A stretch of DNA of 64,000 nucleotides from Corallincola platygyrae (GCF_039544265.1 NZ_BAABLI010000015.1:62001-126000), one strand, 5' to 3'. Counted from the stretch's first letter, positions 9,486 through 19,010 are shown. Numbers and translations: made by a program. The notes: generated by a model from the sequence alone, not told the origin.

Positions 9486-9728
9486 TCGGGTTCTCTGAAT
9501 ATTTGCGCGAAAACAGCTCATTTTTGCTGTCCGCGACCTTGTTCACCATGTTTCCCATCAATAAAACGCTGATAAGTAAAGTGCTATATAGCGTTGATTT
9601 TATTTACAAAGATCTAGATGTTAGACCTCTGACTTCTTTGAAAACACAATAAATACAGGTAGTTAAGATTTGGCACTTCAATTGCTTAGCTGGTACCGAT
9701 AACAACAATCTATGTTTGGGGAAAGGAA

Positions 9729-10331
9729 ATGAAAAAAGCAGTATTAGCGTTAGGTGTTGCAAGTGCTTTGATGGCAGCAAATGTATCTGCAGACGTGCTG
9801 ACGTTTGATGACATCACCAATGCAACCGGATTCACTAACCTTGCTCCTACCAACTACGGTGGGCTTACTTGGAGTAGTGATTTTTACATCCTGCATACAC
9901 CAACCTACACGCCAAGTGGTTATCAGACGGGCACCGTTTCTGGCGACTATGTAGCGTTGAACGGTTTTGCCAGTGATGTTGCTGTATCAAATGGTGCGTT
10001 TAACTTTGAAGGTGCTTATCTGACCGGTGCATGGAATGATGGTCTGCAGATTGAAGTAACCGGCCTGTTGGGTGGTGCGCAGCAATATCAACAAACTGTG
10101 AGTGTTGATACTTCAGGTGCTACCTGGTTCGATTTCAATTTCTTTGGCATTGATGAGCTGAAGTTCCGTTCTTTTGGTGGTGTCCAGAATGGTAACTTGA
10201 ACGGCTCAGGCACCCACTTTGCCCTGGATAACTTTACTTTCAGCAAAGCTGCTGTTCCGGCACCAGCCACTTTGGCATTGCTTGGCTTGGGTCTTGCTGG
10301 CTTTGCAGGGTTCCGTCGTCGTAACGGCTAG
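9729..10331 (+). CDS. PEP-CTERM-like secreted protein
   Basis: A 200-residue exported protein. A classical signal peptide ends near MAANVSA (residue 22), followed by a beta-rich domain of about 150 residues. The C-terminus is a short motif (VPAP), a hydrophobic helix and a basic tail FRRRNG. That is the layout of PEP-CTERM sorting signals handled by an exosortase, with VPAP replacing the classic VPEP. Such proteins are usually linked to exopolysaccharide or biofilm surface material. AAAGGAA precedes the ATG and a strong terminator follows. No exosortase gene is in the window. Confidence 0.8.
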   Translation: MKKAVLALGVASALMAANVSADVLTFDDITNATGFTNLAPTNYGGLTWSSDFYILHTPTYTPSGYQTGTVSGDYVALNGFASDVAVSNGAFNFEGAYLTGAWNDGLQIEVTGLLGGAQQYQQTVSVDTSGATWFDFNFFGIDELKFRSFGGVQNGNLNGSGTHFALDNFTFSKAAVPAPATLALLGLGLAGFAGFRRRNG

Positions 10332-10351
10332 TCCTCATTAGAATTACAATA

Positions 10352-10376
10352 AGCCCCGCAATGCGGGGCTTTTTTA
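10352..10376 (+). terminator. Rho-independent terminator
   Basis: AGCCCCGC and GCGGGGCT form an eight-base-pair GC-rich stem with a three-base loop, followed by a run of six T. It sits 20 bp past the stop of the PEP-CTERM-like gene. Confidence 0.92.
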
Positions 10377-10676
10377 TACCCAAAGGGCACACTGTGTTCA
10401 GGACGAACGGTATGTCGCGGTCACATGGTACCCAAAACACTTCGTGGGGCATGCTAATGTGATGGAGCGACGATGTTCTGAATTCGAGTTGGGTTTGCGT
10501 TTGCTTCAGCGCATATGCAGTTGGTCAACTTCACAATGATGTGGTCAATATCCTCAAGTCAGGTTTTTAAATAATCAAGCAATAAACAGTCAAACCTATC
10601 AAAAACAATGTGTTACCTAGTTGGCCTCTGTTTTGCTCTAGTCCTTTTCGACATAGTAAAAACCAACAGGGAATTC
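10377..10676. other. intergenic stretch, nothing recognised
   Basis: About 300 bp between the terminator at 10352-10376 and the DUF3192 lipoprotein gene. It presumably holds that gene's promoter. I see no coding potential, repeat or clear RNA structure. Confidence 0.5.
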
Positions 10677-11045
10677 ATGATGAAAAAACTATGGGTAGTA
10701 CTGGCGCTATTGGCGCCTTTGAGTTTGAGCGGCTGTGTGATTGCCGTTGGGGGAGATGGTGACAGTGTTCGCATGCATTCCGATTGGGAAGATCGTGAGC
10801 ACGAGAACCGTAAGAAACTGGAAAAGCTGGATCTCGGCATGGCATTGACGGATGTCCGTGGAATTATGGGTACGGCGGACTTCGACGAGAAGCTGGCGAA
10901 GGAAGAAAAGTCTTTCCGCATCCTATACTACCGAACTCAGCGTCAACACAAAGACGGCATTACCAGCAAGTCGGAATGTACACCGCTGGTGTTTGAAAAC
11001 GGCAGTCTTGTAGGTTGGGGTAATACCGCGTTGGAACGTATCTAA
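10677..11045 (+). CDS. DUF3192 lipoprotein
   Basis: A 122-residue lipoprotein. The start is set at 10677 because AGGGA lies six bases upstream and the protein then opens with a signal ending in LSGC. The mature part matches the DUF3192 pattern: LDLGMALTDVRGIMGTADF, then an LYYRTQ strand, a DGITSKSECTPLVF strand and VGWGNTAL at the end. This resembles the SmpA/BamE-like fold in size and order, but the family's function is unknown. It is found in gammaproteobacteria such as Vibrio and Alteromonas relatives. It appears to be transcribed alone, convergent with the PfkB gene. Confidence 0.8.
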   Translation: MMKKLWVVLALLAPLSLSGCVIAVGGDGDSVRMHSDWEDREHENRKKLEKLDLGMALTDVRGIMGTADFDEKLAKEEKSFRILYYRTQRQHKDGITSKSECTPLVFENGSLVGWGNTALERI

Positions 11046-11062
11046 GCCATCAGCTTAGCCTC

Positions 11063-11977
11063 TTAGAAAGGGTGTTGTTTGATAAGCGTCTCTAGTTCGG
11101 AGGCGCTTAAAAAACCCTCGGCAGCACCTTTTTCTCCGATTTTCCACGAGGCAAACCTAACCGCTGTCTGAATCGACACGTATGGATTACCCGTAGCCAG
11201 CCAGGTGTGGATAAAGGCGGAAAACAGCGCATCACCAGCACCAATGGTGCTGACGATAGGGCGAGTTTGTAGCGCATTGGCGTGATAGAACTGCTGGTCT
11301 TCGGCAACAAACATCAGTGCGCCTTGGCTGCCACGTCCCATCACGATGATCTGGTTTTGGTAGCGTTGAAAGAGTTCGTTGATCAACGACTCTGGCAAGC
11401 GACCATGCAGGCCTTCGTCACTGAGGAATAGAATATCAGCGGCGGCCATAAAATCACGGTTGTACTCGTCATCGGGATCCGCCAAGACATGAACATCGGT
11501 AGCGAGTGAGACTTTGTGTTTTTTCGCTAAAGGTAATAGGGCGCGGTTGTAATTGATGTTGCACATCACTGCGAGTTCACACCCTTCCAGCTGTTGCTCG
11601 AAAAGTGCTACATCGTATGCCGTGTCTTGAATGGTTTTCAGATCAACGTGGATCTGCCGTTCACCGCCTTGGCCATAAACAATAACGGAGGCGGGTGTTT
11701 CCGCCAGGGTCGACAAGATATGGGTATCGTCGAGTTCTATACGGGCCATGTCTGCCCTTACCAGTTTGGCATTGAGGTCCTGCCCGATTAGGGAGGTAAT
11801 ATCAATATCATTGCCAAGGGTGTGCAGCGCTTTAGCGACGTTGTAACCGACGCCAGAAACGGTGCTGTGGACTTTATCGAAGGCATAGGTGACGGGAAAA
11901 TAGTTAAGGGGGAAACCATCGATTGCCAAGGTGGTTTCAATATTGATCAGCCCCGAAACCAGAATCCGCTTGTCCAT
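11063..11977 (-). CDS. PfkB-family carbohydrate kinase
   Basis: A 304-residue ribokinase-like sugar kinase. The ATP-side signature is STIGAGDALFSAF with catalytic base Asp249, and the N-terminal signature includes GYNVAKAL with the lid strands before it. The fold phosphorylates a sugar or nucleoside hydroxyl with ATP in the cytoplasm. Ribose, fructose and other sugars are all possible and the sequence does not decide between them. It has no transporter or catabolic partner beside it. Only a weak ribosome site is visible before the ATG. Confidence 0.85.
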   Translation of the reverse strand: MDKRILVSGLINIETTLAIDGFPLNYFPVTYAFDKVHSTVSGVGYNVAKALHTLGNDIDITSLIGQDLNAKLVRADMARIELDDTHILSTLAETPASVIVYGQGGERQIHVDLKTIQDTAYDVALFEQQLEGCELAVMCNINYNRALLPLAKKHKVSLATDVHVLADPDDEYNRDFMAAADILFLSDEGLHGRLPESLINELFQRYQNQIIVMGRGSQGALMFVAEDQQFYHANALQTRPIVSTIGAGDALFSAFIHTWLATGNPYVSIQTAVRFASWKIGEKGAAEGFLSASELETLIKQHPF

Positions 11978-12082
11978 GTCAGTACCTATTCAATTGTTTA
12001 ATTTTGTTTTTTTACTGAAGTAGCGCACTAAATCTGACTGAATTTGTCCTATATGAGAAGCAAAGAAGACGTGGATCATGAC

Positions 12083-12350
12083 TAATACCAATCCGCATAA
12101 GAATATGAGCTACCAGCGGGAATTGAAATCACTTTAGGCAAGGCAGGTGATTGAAGGCATAGTTTTTCTACGCCGAAATCAGCTAACGCTGCATAAAGTG
12201 ATTTAAAACCCGCCCTGCGGGGAAGTCTGGGCAAGCCCACTTCTGCGTTGCAGCCATTTGCAAGGGAACAATCATTGCTGCATGACTGCGCCTTGAATTG
12301 AACTTACCCAGGCTTCCTGGTTGACCATATCTTTATGCGGATTGGTATAA
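12083..12350. mobile_element. MITE-like element with terminal inverted repeats
   Basis: A non-coding stretch of about 262 bp (12086-12347) bounded by inverted ends. The left end reads TACCAATCCGCATAA and the right end is its exact reverse complement; after one or two differences the similarity runs on (AATATG versus ATATGG, then ACCAG on both). Both sides are flanked by TAA (12083-12085 and 12348-12350), which would fit a three-base target duplication. It has no open frame of note and contains a smaller GC-rich internal hairpin region near 12205-12225. Such small inverted-repeat elements are moved by a transposase supplied elsewhere. No second copy was seen in the window. Confidence 0.65.
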
Positions 12351-12380
12351 AATTAAGTTGTGCATAGTGAGGAGCTTGGA

Positions 12381-12926
12381 ATGGTAGCGACGACAACAGC
12401 AATGACGCCAAAGGCAAGAGCCGCAGTAAGAGCAGTGTCCGTGGCCATGATGATTATGGGCGGGCTTGCGATAATCCTGCCGTTTTATGTTGGCATAGCT
12501 GCTGCCATGGTTGTTGGGATCGCCATTGCTCTGACCGGTGTGTTTGGACTGGCAGTTAGTCGCCGTATCAAGCGTGCAGGTTATAAGACGCTGTCAGAAG
12601 TGCTCTATTGGGGGTATCTAATATTTGGAGTCATCATCCTGTTTATGCCCAAGCTAACCCTTGGTCTGGCGGCATTTGCGTTGGGTGCTTTCTTTATTCT
12701 GATCGGTTGGGTTAACTGGCGCTCAGCCAATCACGCCGCAAACGCTGGTAAAGCCAAACTGAAGAGTGGTTTCAGTGTCGCTTTGGGCATTTTGATTGTA
12801 TTGGCAGGGTCGACAGGCGTTGCCTGGTTGATCGGTATCGGTTTTGGTGTCAGCCTGCTGTTGCAGGGCATCAACCTATGGAACAAAGTCGGCCAAACGC
12901 CGGTGATGTTTGAGGCTGAATCCTGA
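12381..12926 (+). CDS. HdeD/DUF308-like membrane protein
   Basis: A 181-residue integral membrane protein with about six hydrophobic helices and short loops, the pattern of the HdeD (DUF308) family, whose best-known member supports acid resistance in E. coli at high cell density. The start at 12381 is favoured by GAGGAG six bases upstream; an in-frame reading seven codons longer has no such site. The MITE-like element ends 31 bp before the start codon, so it could carry or disturb this gene's promoter. Function in this organism is unproven. Confidence 0.75.
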   Translation: MVATTTAMTPKARAAVRAVSVAMMIMGGLAIILPFYVGIAAAMVVGIAIALTGVFGLAVSRRIKRAGYKTLSEVLYWGYLIFGVIILFMPKLTLGLAAFALGAFFILIGWVNWRSANHAANAGKAKLKSGFSVALGILIVLAGSTGVAWLIGIGFGVSLLLQGINLWNKVGQTPVMFEAES

Positions 12927-13009
12927 ATGTGGGGTTAACAACGATCTGAATAGAATAGAGTGAGCAACTAAACATTGCTCACTCTATATAATCTGCAGAA
13001 AATTACCTC

Positions 13010-15880
13010 TTACTGAAAGCTTTGAACTTCTATTGCACCAATGTCATAGCTTTCACCCACAGGACGTAGATTGCCATTAAGATCGTCCAAGATTGGTGTC
13101 GTGGGCGTCACTCCAGCATCCACTGCTGCACTCGATGAAAGCGGTGCATAGCCAACCCCAGATAGCTCTGGCGCATCGCTGATAACATTGCTTCCTGCCC
13201 AGTGACTATCAATTGATGGTAGTAAGTTGCCTTCAACAGAGATTTGCGCACCACCGAAACCTGTAATGGCGTTTGTTTGAGGTAAGTCCTGCTCGCGGTA
13301 GAACAGGTTGTTTTCAACCCTGTACACCGACGCAGGTATTTCGCCTATTTGAAGCAAACTGGAGAAATTGACCACTGTATTGTGTATCAGATTGATCTCT
13401 CCATCTCCTCCCCAGTCATTTACGACGGGGCTGTTGGCAAGATTAGAAACAAAAAGGTTGTTCTGGATATTGATGAGACAGCTGTAACACGTTGTGATCA
13501 TACCGCTGATGTTATCGTCCTGCTGTTCGGCCTCAAACATAAACCTGTTACGTTGGATCAGGCCGCTACTGAGCAGTTCCAGAGCGCTGCTCCCTGCTGA
13601 CAGCTTGTGAATAGAAGCGTCTTGTATCGTACTGTTTTCAGACATCACTATCGGGTGTGATAATACGAAGTACTCGCCACCCTGAAGAGTTGAGTTTGCA
13701 GCAATCGACAGTGTTGCACCCGGCATATCTCCGTTATAGAAGCTATCGCCACTTGTTAGCCAGAGCTGCAGATCCGCAGGTGCAACGATCTCCGCACCAC
13801 GTGTATCCAATGAGCCAACATAAATGCCTGAGGGCAGAGTAACCACACTGTTTGGATCTGACGCTAAGGATGCGTCTATAAGATTTTGAAGTTGTGCAGC
13901 AGGATTGCCGAAGAGGACGGTGCTCTCTGTGTTACTTACATGTTCAGTACCACCTTCATAGCTTGTCGTTATTGTATAACGGATCCGTAGCTCTCCAGTC
14001 GAAACTGGTTTATTTAGCATGAAGAAAAACACGGTTTCTGAACTATATAAGTTGTCTTCCTCAGGTCTTTCCGAAGTCGTGCAGCTGAAAGACAGTCTTT
14101 CCAAGACGCAGTTTTCCAAGCTGTATTGATAATCTTCGATACCCGCAAAGCTGGCACCTTCAGGGGCTTCAATGATTTCACCGCTCACGGTTACACGGAT
14201 GGGAGTACCCGAGCCAGTGCCGGTAATCCGAACGGCGGTTGTCGCGAAACTTGGATTGTCGCCGATAGGCAACGTTTGCAACATACTATGTGGCATAACC
14301 TGGTAGTCCGCTCCTTGAATATAGATAGTTTCCAGTGAGCGAGACGTTAGGCGTCCGAGCATGTCCGTCAACAGGAGCGAGGGCTGAGTGAACCCTTGGC
14401 GCTCTGGCACAAAGGTCAGGGTAACCAGGTCATCTATCGCTTTGTACTCTCCACGGTCCTCAGATAAGAAAGGAGTTAAGGGCAGGTTTTCACACTGCAG
14501 AATGTAGTTCGGTGAGTCTAACTCGAGCGTACACTGGTCAGGACCTGAAAAGCTCCACCCTGGCTCGCTGCCCAGATCTACTCTAATTGAGTAACCTGCC
14601 TGGGATAGGTAATCGATCAGTCCGGAATGTACATTGCCTCCCACAGCAATCTTGACTGATGCCTGCTGTCCCACCTCCAGGTTGCTGAAGCCTGCGTCAT
14701 TAGGCCCTTCGTAGTGAAGGTGCGCTTCCAATGCTGCGGAAGGGCTGAAACTGGATTCATTGGGCGCGTATCCGGTCTGATATTCAAGCAGGTTACTGAC
14801 TCCATCCCCATCCAAGTCTTCGCTGGAATCATCTAGCCTTGTTGATAGGCCATAAAACTGCTCCCAGCCGTCGGGCATACCATCTTGATCACTATCGCTT
14901 AGGTCACCATAAACAGGGTCAACCAAAAGGCTTGCGCCAATGCGCATCTCTTTGATGTTGTTTTGGTGAGTTAGGGTGATAGTGGCTTCAGGGGCATCAT
15001 AGAGATCTTCTCTAGAGGTGATCGTGATATCCGCTGTGGCCAGTTCATTGCTAAGTCGCAGATGGCCTGCATAGGGCTGATAATATTGTTGTGCTGCATA
15101 CCTATCAAGGGCCAGAGGCTCTGGCGTGGTGACATTAACAAAACCAAAGGCGCCAATGTATACCTGGCCTGTCATAGAGATTAAGTCTTGCCCATTTTCA
15201 CAGATAAAATTTTGCTGGAAATTGTGGTAATAGATATCGTCATTGGAACCAGGATTGTCCCAATTCATTTCAAAGTGATAACTGCGCTGACAGGTATCGT
15301 TATTGCGAATCTCAATTTGTCCGTCGGCGACGGTCAAACCAACATACTGACTTTCGACACTGAACTCATCGTAGATAAAGGTCATGTCCGCTGGTGTCGC
15401 GGTATTTAGGTTCCAACGTTCGAACTCAATAATGATGGCACCATTAACCTCTACGCCACTGATTACACAGCTATTAAACTCTTGCGTTAACGTGCCGGTT
15501 CCATCGTCGTCGTCAAGATTGCCTGAAATTCTACCGGAACCCGATTCGCAGTTAAGTGCTTCATCAACACGTTCTTTGGCAAGATGGCTGGATTTTGCTT
15601 GCTTGATCACTGGTAATGCATGCATCTCCATGGGACTGGCCTCAAATGACAAGCTTTCTTCGAAATCAAAGCCGTCAAATACAGCCAGCAGATAAGGTGA
15701 AATGGACTCCATTTCTAAATCTGCAGCGGTCGTTATACCGTCGTAATGTCCGATATTTGGTTCGGGGGAAGGGGGAGGGGTTGTATTACCGCCACCTTCG
15801 CTGCCACCTCCACCTCCACCACCACAGGCGGAGAGAAGAGTTATCAATCCAATGAGCGACAAAGGCCTTAACTTATCCAT
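13010..15880 (-). CDS. large lipoprotein with calcium-binding repeats and beta-helix C-terminus
   Basis: About 956 residues. Starting at 15880 (GGAG just upstream) gives a lipoprotein signal ending in LLSAC, then a poly-Gly and Pro linker. The middle has thrombospondin type 3-like acidic repeats (DSDQDGMPDGWE, DLDGDGVSNLLEY near residues 325-365) that normally bind calcium. The C-terminal part has right-handed parallel beta-helix character and ends in the pattern DLNGNLRPVGESYDIGAIE, typical of choice-of-anchor Q domains. It should be a surface or periplasmic lipoprotein, possibly a carbohydrate binder or adhesin. No catalytic site is recognised. It is monocistronic. Confidence 0.75.
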   Translation of the reverse strand: MDKLRPLSLIGLITLLSACGGGGGGGSEGGGNTTPPPSPEPNIGHYDGITTAADLEMESISPYLLAVFDGFDFEESLSFEASPMEMHALPVIKQAKSSHLAKERVDEALNCESGSGRISGNLDDDDGTGTLTQEFNSCVISGVEVNGAIIIEFERWNLNTATPADMTFIYDEFSVESQYVGLTVADGQIEIRNNDTCQRSYHFEMNWDNPGSNDDIYYHNFQQNFICENGQDLISMTGQVYIGAFGFVNVTTPEPLALDRYAAQQYYQPYAGHLRLSNELATADITITSREDLYDAPEATITLTHQNNIKEMRIGASLLVDPVYGDLSDSDQDGMPDGWEQFYGLSTRLDDSSEDLDGDGVSNLLEYQTGYAPNESSFSPSAALEAHLHYEGPNDAGFSNLEVGQQASVKIAVGGNVHSGLIDYLSQAGYSIRVDLGSEPGWSFSGPDQCTLELDSPNYILQCENLPLTPFLSEDRGEYKAIDDLVTLTFVPERQGFTQPSLLLTDMLGRLTSRSLETIYIQGADYQVMPHSMLQTLPIGDNPSFATTAVRITGTGSGTPIRVTVSGEIIEAPEGASFAGIEDYQYSLENCVLERLSFSCTTSERPEEDNLYSSETVFFFMLNKPVSTGELRIRYTITTSYEGGTEHVSNTESTVLFGNPAAQLQNLIDASLASDPNSVVTLPSGIYVGSLDTRGAEIVAPADLQLWLTSGDSFYNGDMPGATLSIAANSTLQGGEYFVLSHPIVMSENSTIQDASIHKLSAGSSALELLSSGLIQRNRFMFEAEQQDDNISGMITTCYSCLINIQNNLFVSNLANSPVVNDWGGDGEINLIHNTVVNFSSLLQIGEIPASVYRVENNLFYREQDLPQTNAITGFGGAQISVEGNLLPSIDSHWAGSNVISDAPELSGVGYAPLSSSAAVDAGVTPTTPILDDLNGNLRPVGESYDIGAIEVQSFQ

Positions 15881-16013
15881 ATTACTCCATTCCATTTTTG
15901 TTTTTTTATAACCAAAAGCGCACAGAAAATTAACATAACCACTATCTTAGGGTGATGTTTTTATAAGCATTTAGTGATGCAAATCATTTGGCTTAGATTG
16001 GATCGTTTTGAGA

Positions 16014-16051
16014 CCAATAAAAAAACCGCCGAGCGGCGGTTTTTTTATTGG
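16014..16051. terminator. bidirectional-type terminator after ldhA
   Basis: A perfect 17-bp inverted repeat (CCAAT, seven A, CCGCC against GGCGG, seven T, ATTGG) with a GAGC loop. It gives a GC core with a U-tract on both strands and lies 16 bp past the ldhA stop. Confidence 0.92.
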
Positions 16052-16066
16052 TGGGTATAGGGTTGA

Positions 16067-17077
16067 TTAATGCTGATCTGGTGACTCGTTGATTATCTCA
16101 TTGCCGTTGGAGCGCCCCTCGAGAAATGCTTTTGCATTCCCCAATGAGGTTTCTGCGATCGCCGCTAGCGCCTCGCTGGTGAGAAATGCTTGGTGGCCCG
16201 TGAAAATTACATTGTGGCAGGCTGAGAGTCGGCGGAACACATCATCCTGAATCACTTCGGTTGAGAGATCCTCAAAGAACAGGTCCTGCTCATTTTCGTA
16301 TACGTCCAACGCCAGTCCTCCCAGCACGCCGCGCTTGAGGGCGTCAATCGCCGCTACCGAATCCAACAGTCCACCACGACTGGTATTGACCAGCACCGTA
16401 CCTGGCTGCATTTTGGCCAATGACGCTTCATTGATCAGATGATTGTTTTCTGGTGTCAGCGGACAGTGCAGTGAAATCACTTTACTTTGGCTAAGCAGTT
16501 CATCAAGAGGCACGTAGCGACCGCCTAACTCTTCAAAGGCGGGATTGGGGTAGGGGTCGTGGCCTAAAACTTCACAGCCAAAGCCTTTCAGAATACGTGC
16601 GGTTGCTAAACCAATTTTGCCGGTACCAATCACGCCCGCAGTGCGACCGTGCATATTGAATCCGGTCAGGCCTTCCAGCGAGAAGTTTGCATCTCGGGTA
16701 CGTTGGTATGCTTTGTGGATACGGCGATTAAGTGTCATCACCAGAGCGATGGCATGTTCGGCGACCGCTTCTGGTGAATAAGCAGGAACCCGTGCGACAC
16801 GCATGCCCAGTTCACGAGCGGCATCGAGGTCAACGTTGTTAAATCCGGCACAGCGCATCAGGATCAGCTTGATGCCCTGGCTGGCCAGGATCTGAAGGGT
16901 ATCTCGTCCTAAATCGTCATTAACAAAAGCACAGATTGCAAAGGCATTACGTGCCAGGGTGGCGGTTTTGGGTTCCAAGTGAATATCAAAGTACTCAAGC
17001 TCAAACTGGTAGTCGTTGTTTCGCTTGTCGAAGAACTCGCGGTCATATTTTTTGGCGCTGAACAGACAAATTTTCAT
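16067..17077 (-). CDS. ldhA: D-lactate dehydrogenase (fermentative, LdhA type)
   Basis: A 336-residue D-2-hydroxyacid dehydrogenase that reduces pyruvate to D-lactate with NADH. The N-terminus MKICLFSAKKYD and the phrase MRCAGFNNVDLDAA are characteristic of LdhA rather than of other family members. The NAD-binding fold has GVIGTGKIGLATA, the catalytic arginine sits in NTSRGG, the glutamate follows in the ALDVYENE region, and the catalytic histidine is in TGHQAF. GAGG precedes the ATG. It is divergent from the lrgA-like gene, a pairing that would fit overflow or low-oxygen metabolism, though no shared operator was identified. Confidence 0.92.
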   Translation of the reverse strand: MKICLFSAKKYDREFFDKRNNDYQFELEYFDIHLEPKTATLARNAFAICAFVNDDLGRDTLQILASQGIKLILMRCAGFNNVDLDAARELGMRVARVPAYSPEAVAEHAIALVMTLNRRIHKAYQRTRDANFSLEGLTGFNMHGRTAGVIGTGKIGLATARILKGFGCEVLGHDPYPNPAFEELGGRYVPLDELLSQSKVISLHCPLTPENNHLINEASLAKMQPGTVLVNTSRGGLLDSVAAIDALKRGVLGGLALDVYENEQDLFFEDLSTEVIQDDVFRRLSACHNVIFTGHQAFLTSEALAAIAETSLGNAKAFLEGRSNGNEIINESPDQH

Positions 17078-17185
17078 AGTACCTCAGGGAATTAGCCGCA
17101 ATAAAAAGAGAAGAAACGGCGTAAATGTTTGCCGCTTGATAAGGCTCAAAATATAATGCAGATCACATTTTTTTGGGAGTCATCC

Positions 17186-17560
17186 GTGGATTTTCCTTCC
17201 CTCTGTCGTCATGCCGGGTCTTATCTTTCCAGTGCCATAGTCCTGCTGGCCTGTCTTTTTGCCGGGCGCTGGGTGGCAGATCTGACCCAGGGTGTGCTGC
17301 CTGACAGCATTGCAGGCATGATCCTGCTGGCAATACTGCTCAGCCTGGGTGTGGTCAAGCTCGCTTGGGTGGAAGCCGGTGCTAATTTCCTGATCCGTTG
17401 GATGGCGTTGCTGTTTGTGCCTATTGGTGTTGGTTTGGTGGATAACCTCGAACTGTTGTCCAGTAGTCTGGCTGCGATTATTGTGACATGCCTGTTTGGT
17501 ACTGTGGTGATTATGGGGCTGGCGGGTTGGCTGTTTCAGTGGCTGGAGCGTCGTCAATGA
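17186..17560 (+). CDS. CidA/LrgA-like holin-type membrane protein
   Basis: About 124 residues with four hydrophobic helices and the family core LPDSIAGMILLAILL, followed by a conserved RWMALLFVPIGVGL segment. LrgA/CidA proteins act with an LrgB/CidB partner, encoded here with an ATGA overlap. They have been linked to autolysis control and to export or uptake of pyruvate and other fermentation products. The GTG at 17186 is preferred because GGGAG lies six bases upstream; an in-frame ATG at 17156 has a poorer site. The neighbouring ldhA makes the pyruvate/lactate link attractive. Confidence 0.82.
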   Translation: MDFPSLCRHAGSYLSSAIVLLACLFAGRWVADLTQGVLPDSIAGMILLAILLSLGVVKLAWVEAGANFLIRWMALLFVPIGVGLVDNLELLSSSLAAIIVTCLFGTVVIMGLAGWLFQWLERRQ

Positions 17561-18255
17561 ACTGGATAATGCCGTTATTTTATCTGTTGCTTACCGTGGC
17601 TGTTTATCTCGGCGCAATGGCGCTTCAAAAGCGCTGGAACCATCCTCTGCTTAATCCGGTACTTATCGCACTATTAGTGTTGGTGGCTATTCTGCTTGGG
17701 TTCGATATTCCCTATCAGGATTATCAGGCTGGTGGTCATTGGCTCAGTGACCTGCTTGCCCCCTCAGTGGTGGCGTTGGGCGTTCCACTGTACAAACAGC
17801 TCAAACAGATACGCCGCGAACTGCCGGGTGTGCTGATGGTAGTAACCCTGTCCACGCTGTTTGCGCTGATGAGTACTGTCATTCTTGCCTTGTTAGTTGG
17901 TGCGGCCAATGAGATCGCCGTTTCACTGGCGCCGAAATCGGTGACGACACCTATCGCGGTGATGATTGTTGAACAGATGAATGGCACACCTTCATTGGGT
18001 GCTATCGCCGTGATCGTGACTGGATTAGTTGGTGCCATTGCAGGTATTCCAGTGCTCAATTGGATGAAGATTACTGAGCCTAAGTCTCGTGGTATTGCCA
18101 TGGGTACCGCCTGTCATGCCCTGGGCACTGCGCGTATTGTGCAGGAAGGCGGAGAGCAGGGGGCATACAGTGCGCTGTCTTTGGTGATTTCTGCTACCAT
18201 CAGCGCCATTATCGCGCCCTTGATGGTGCCTGTTCTGTTGCAGTGGTTTGCTTGA
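17557..18255 (+). CDS. LrgB/CidB-like membrane protein
   Basis: A 232-residue polytopic membrane protein of the LrgB (YohK) family. Family features are ALGVPLYKQL near residue 68, LAPKSVTTPIAVMI, and GTACHALGTARIVQEGGEQGA near the C-terminus. The start is set at 17557, where the ATG overlaps the stop of the LrgA-like gene, indicating coupled translation of a two-component membrane system. Its stop in turn overlaps the rsmJ start (TGATG), so all three genes probably share a transcript. Confidence 0.88.
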   Translation: MNWIMPLFYLLLTVAVYLGAMALQKRWNHPLLNPVLIALLVLVAILLGFDIPYQDYQAGGHWLSDLLAPSVVALGVPLYKQLKQIRRELPGVLMVVTLSTLFALMSTVILALLVGAANEIAVSLAPKSVTTPIAVMIVEQMNGTPSLGAIAVIVTGLVGAIAGIPVLNWMKITEPKSRGIAMGTACHALGTARIVQEGGEQGAYSALSLVISATISAIIAPLMVPVLLQWFA

Positions 18256-19010
18256 TGCCGTTACCCATTCATTGTGATCTCCCCCAGCGCACCGACGATC
18301 TGAATCGTTTGGTGGCGCAGTGGGGCTTTGTGCCTGTTAAGCAGTTGCCCAAAGAGGGATTGATGCTTTGGTTGGACGCGGAGCGGTTGTCGTTGCGCGA
18401 TGCAGGTGACAAAAAGCAGGGGGCGGTGAGTGTTGATTTTGCCGGTGGTGGCTCCCGCCATCGTCGTTTGCATGGTGGCGGGCGAGGTGAAGCGGTAGCA
18501 AAAGCGGTCGGTGCCCGTGGCCAATCCACGCCAACGGTATTGGATGCTACAGCAGGATTAGGTCGGGATGCGTTTGTGCTGGCCTCTATCGGTTGTCATG
18601 TCACTATGCTTGAGCGTTCGCCAGTCGCAGCTGCATTGCTGCAGGATGGACTCAATCGCGCGGTTATGGATAGCGAAATAGGTGACTGGATCAGTGACCG
18701 AATGACACTTATTCCTGGCGCCTCCAGTGACTTGATGAGTGACTGGTCTGGTGAGCGCCCGGAGGTGGTTTATCTCGACCCCATGTATCCCCATCGGAAA
18801 AAATCCGCTCAGGTCAAAAAAGAGATGCGGCTGTTTCAACAGCTGTTGGGACCGGATCAGGATGCAGACGCGTTGCTGGCACCGGCATTGGCTCTGGCGA
18901 CCAAACGGGTTGTGGTGAAACGCCCAGATTATGCGCCTCCGTTGGCTGATAAACCTTCAGACGCACAGATCAAAACCAAAACCCATCGATTTGATATCTA
19001 CTTTTGTTAA
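18255..19010 (+). CDS. rsmJ: 16S rRNA (guanine-1516-N2)-methyltransferase RsmJ
   Basis: A 251-residue S-adenosylmethionine-dependent rRNA methyltransferase. The N-terminal part has the RsmJ-specific VDFAGGGSRHRR stretch, then the SAM-binding motif LDATAGLGRDAF, an acidic LERS strand end, and the catalytic-loop pattern YLDPMYPHR. The C-terminus ends THRFDIYFC, as in E. coli YhiQ. It methylates N2 of G1516 in the small-subunit rRNA. The ATG overlaps the lrgB-like stop by one base. Confidence 0.93.
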   Translation: MPLPIHCDLPQRTDDLNRLVAQWGFVPVKQLPKEGLMLWLDAERLSLRDAGDKKQGAVSVDFAGGGSRHRRLHGGGRGEAVAKAVGARGQSTPTVLDATAGLGRDAFVLASIGCHVTMLERSPVAAALLQDGLNRAVMDSEIGDWISDRMTLIPGASSDLMSDWSGERPEVVYLDPMYPHRKKSAQVKKEMRLFQQLLGPDQDADALLAPALALATKRVVVKRPDYAPPLADKPSDAQIKTKTHRFDIYFC

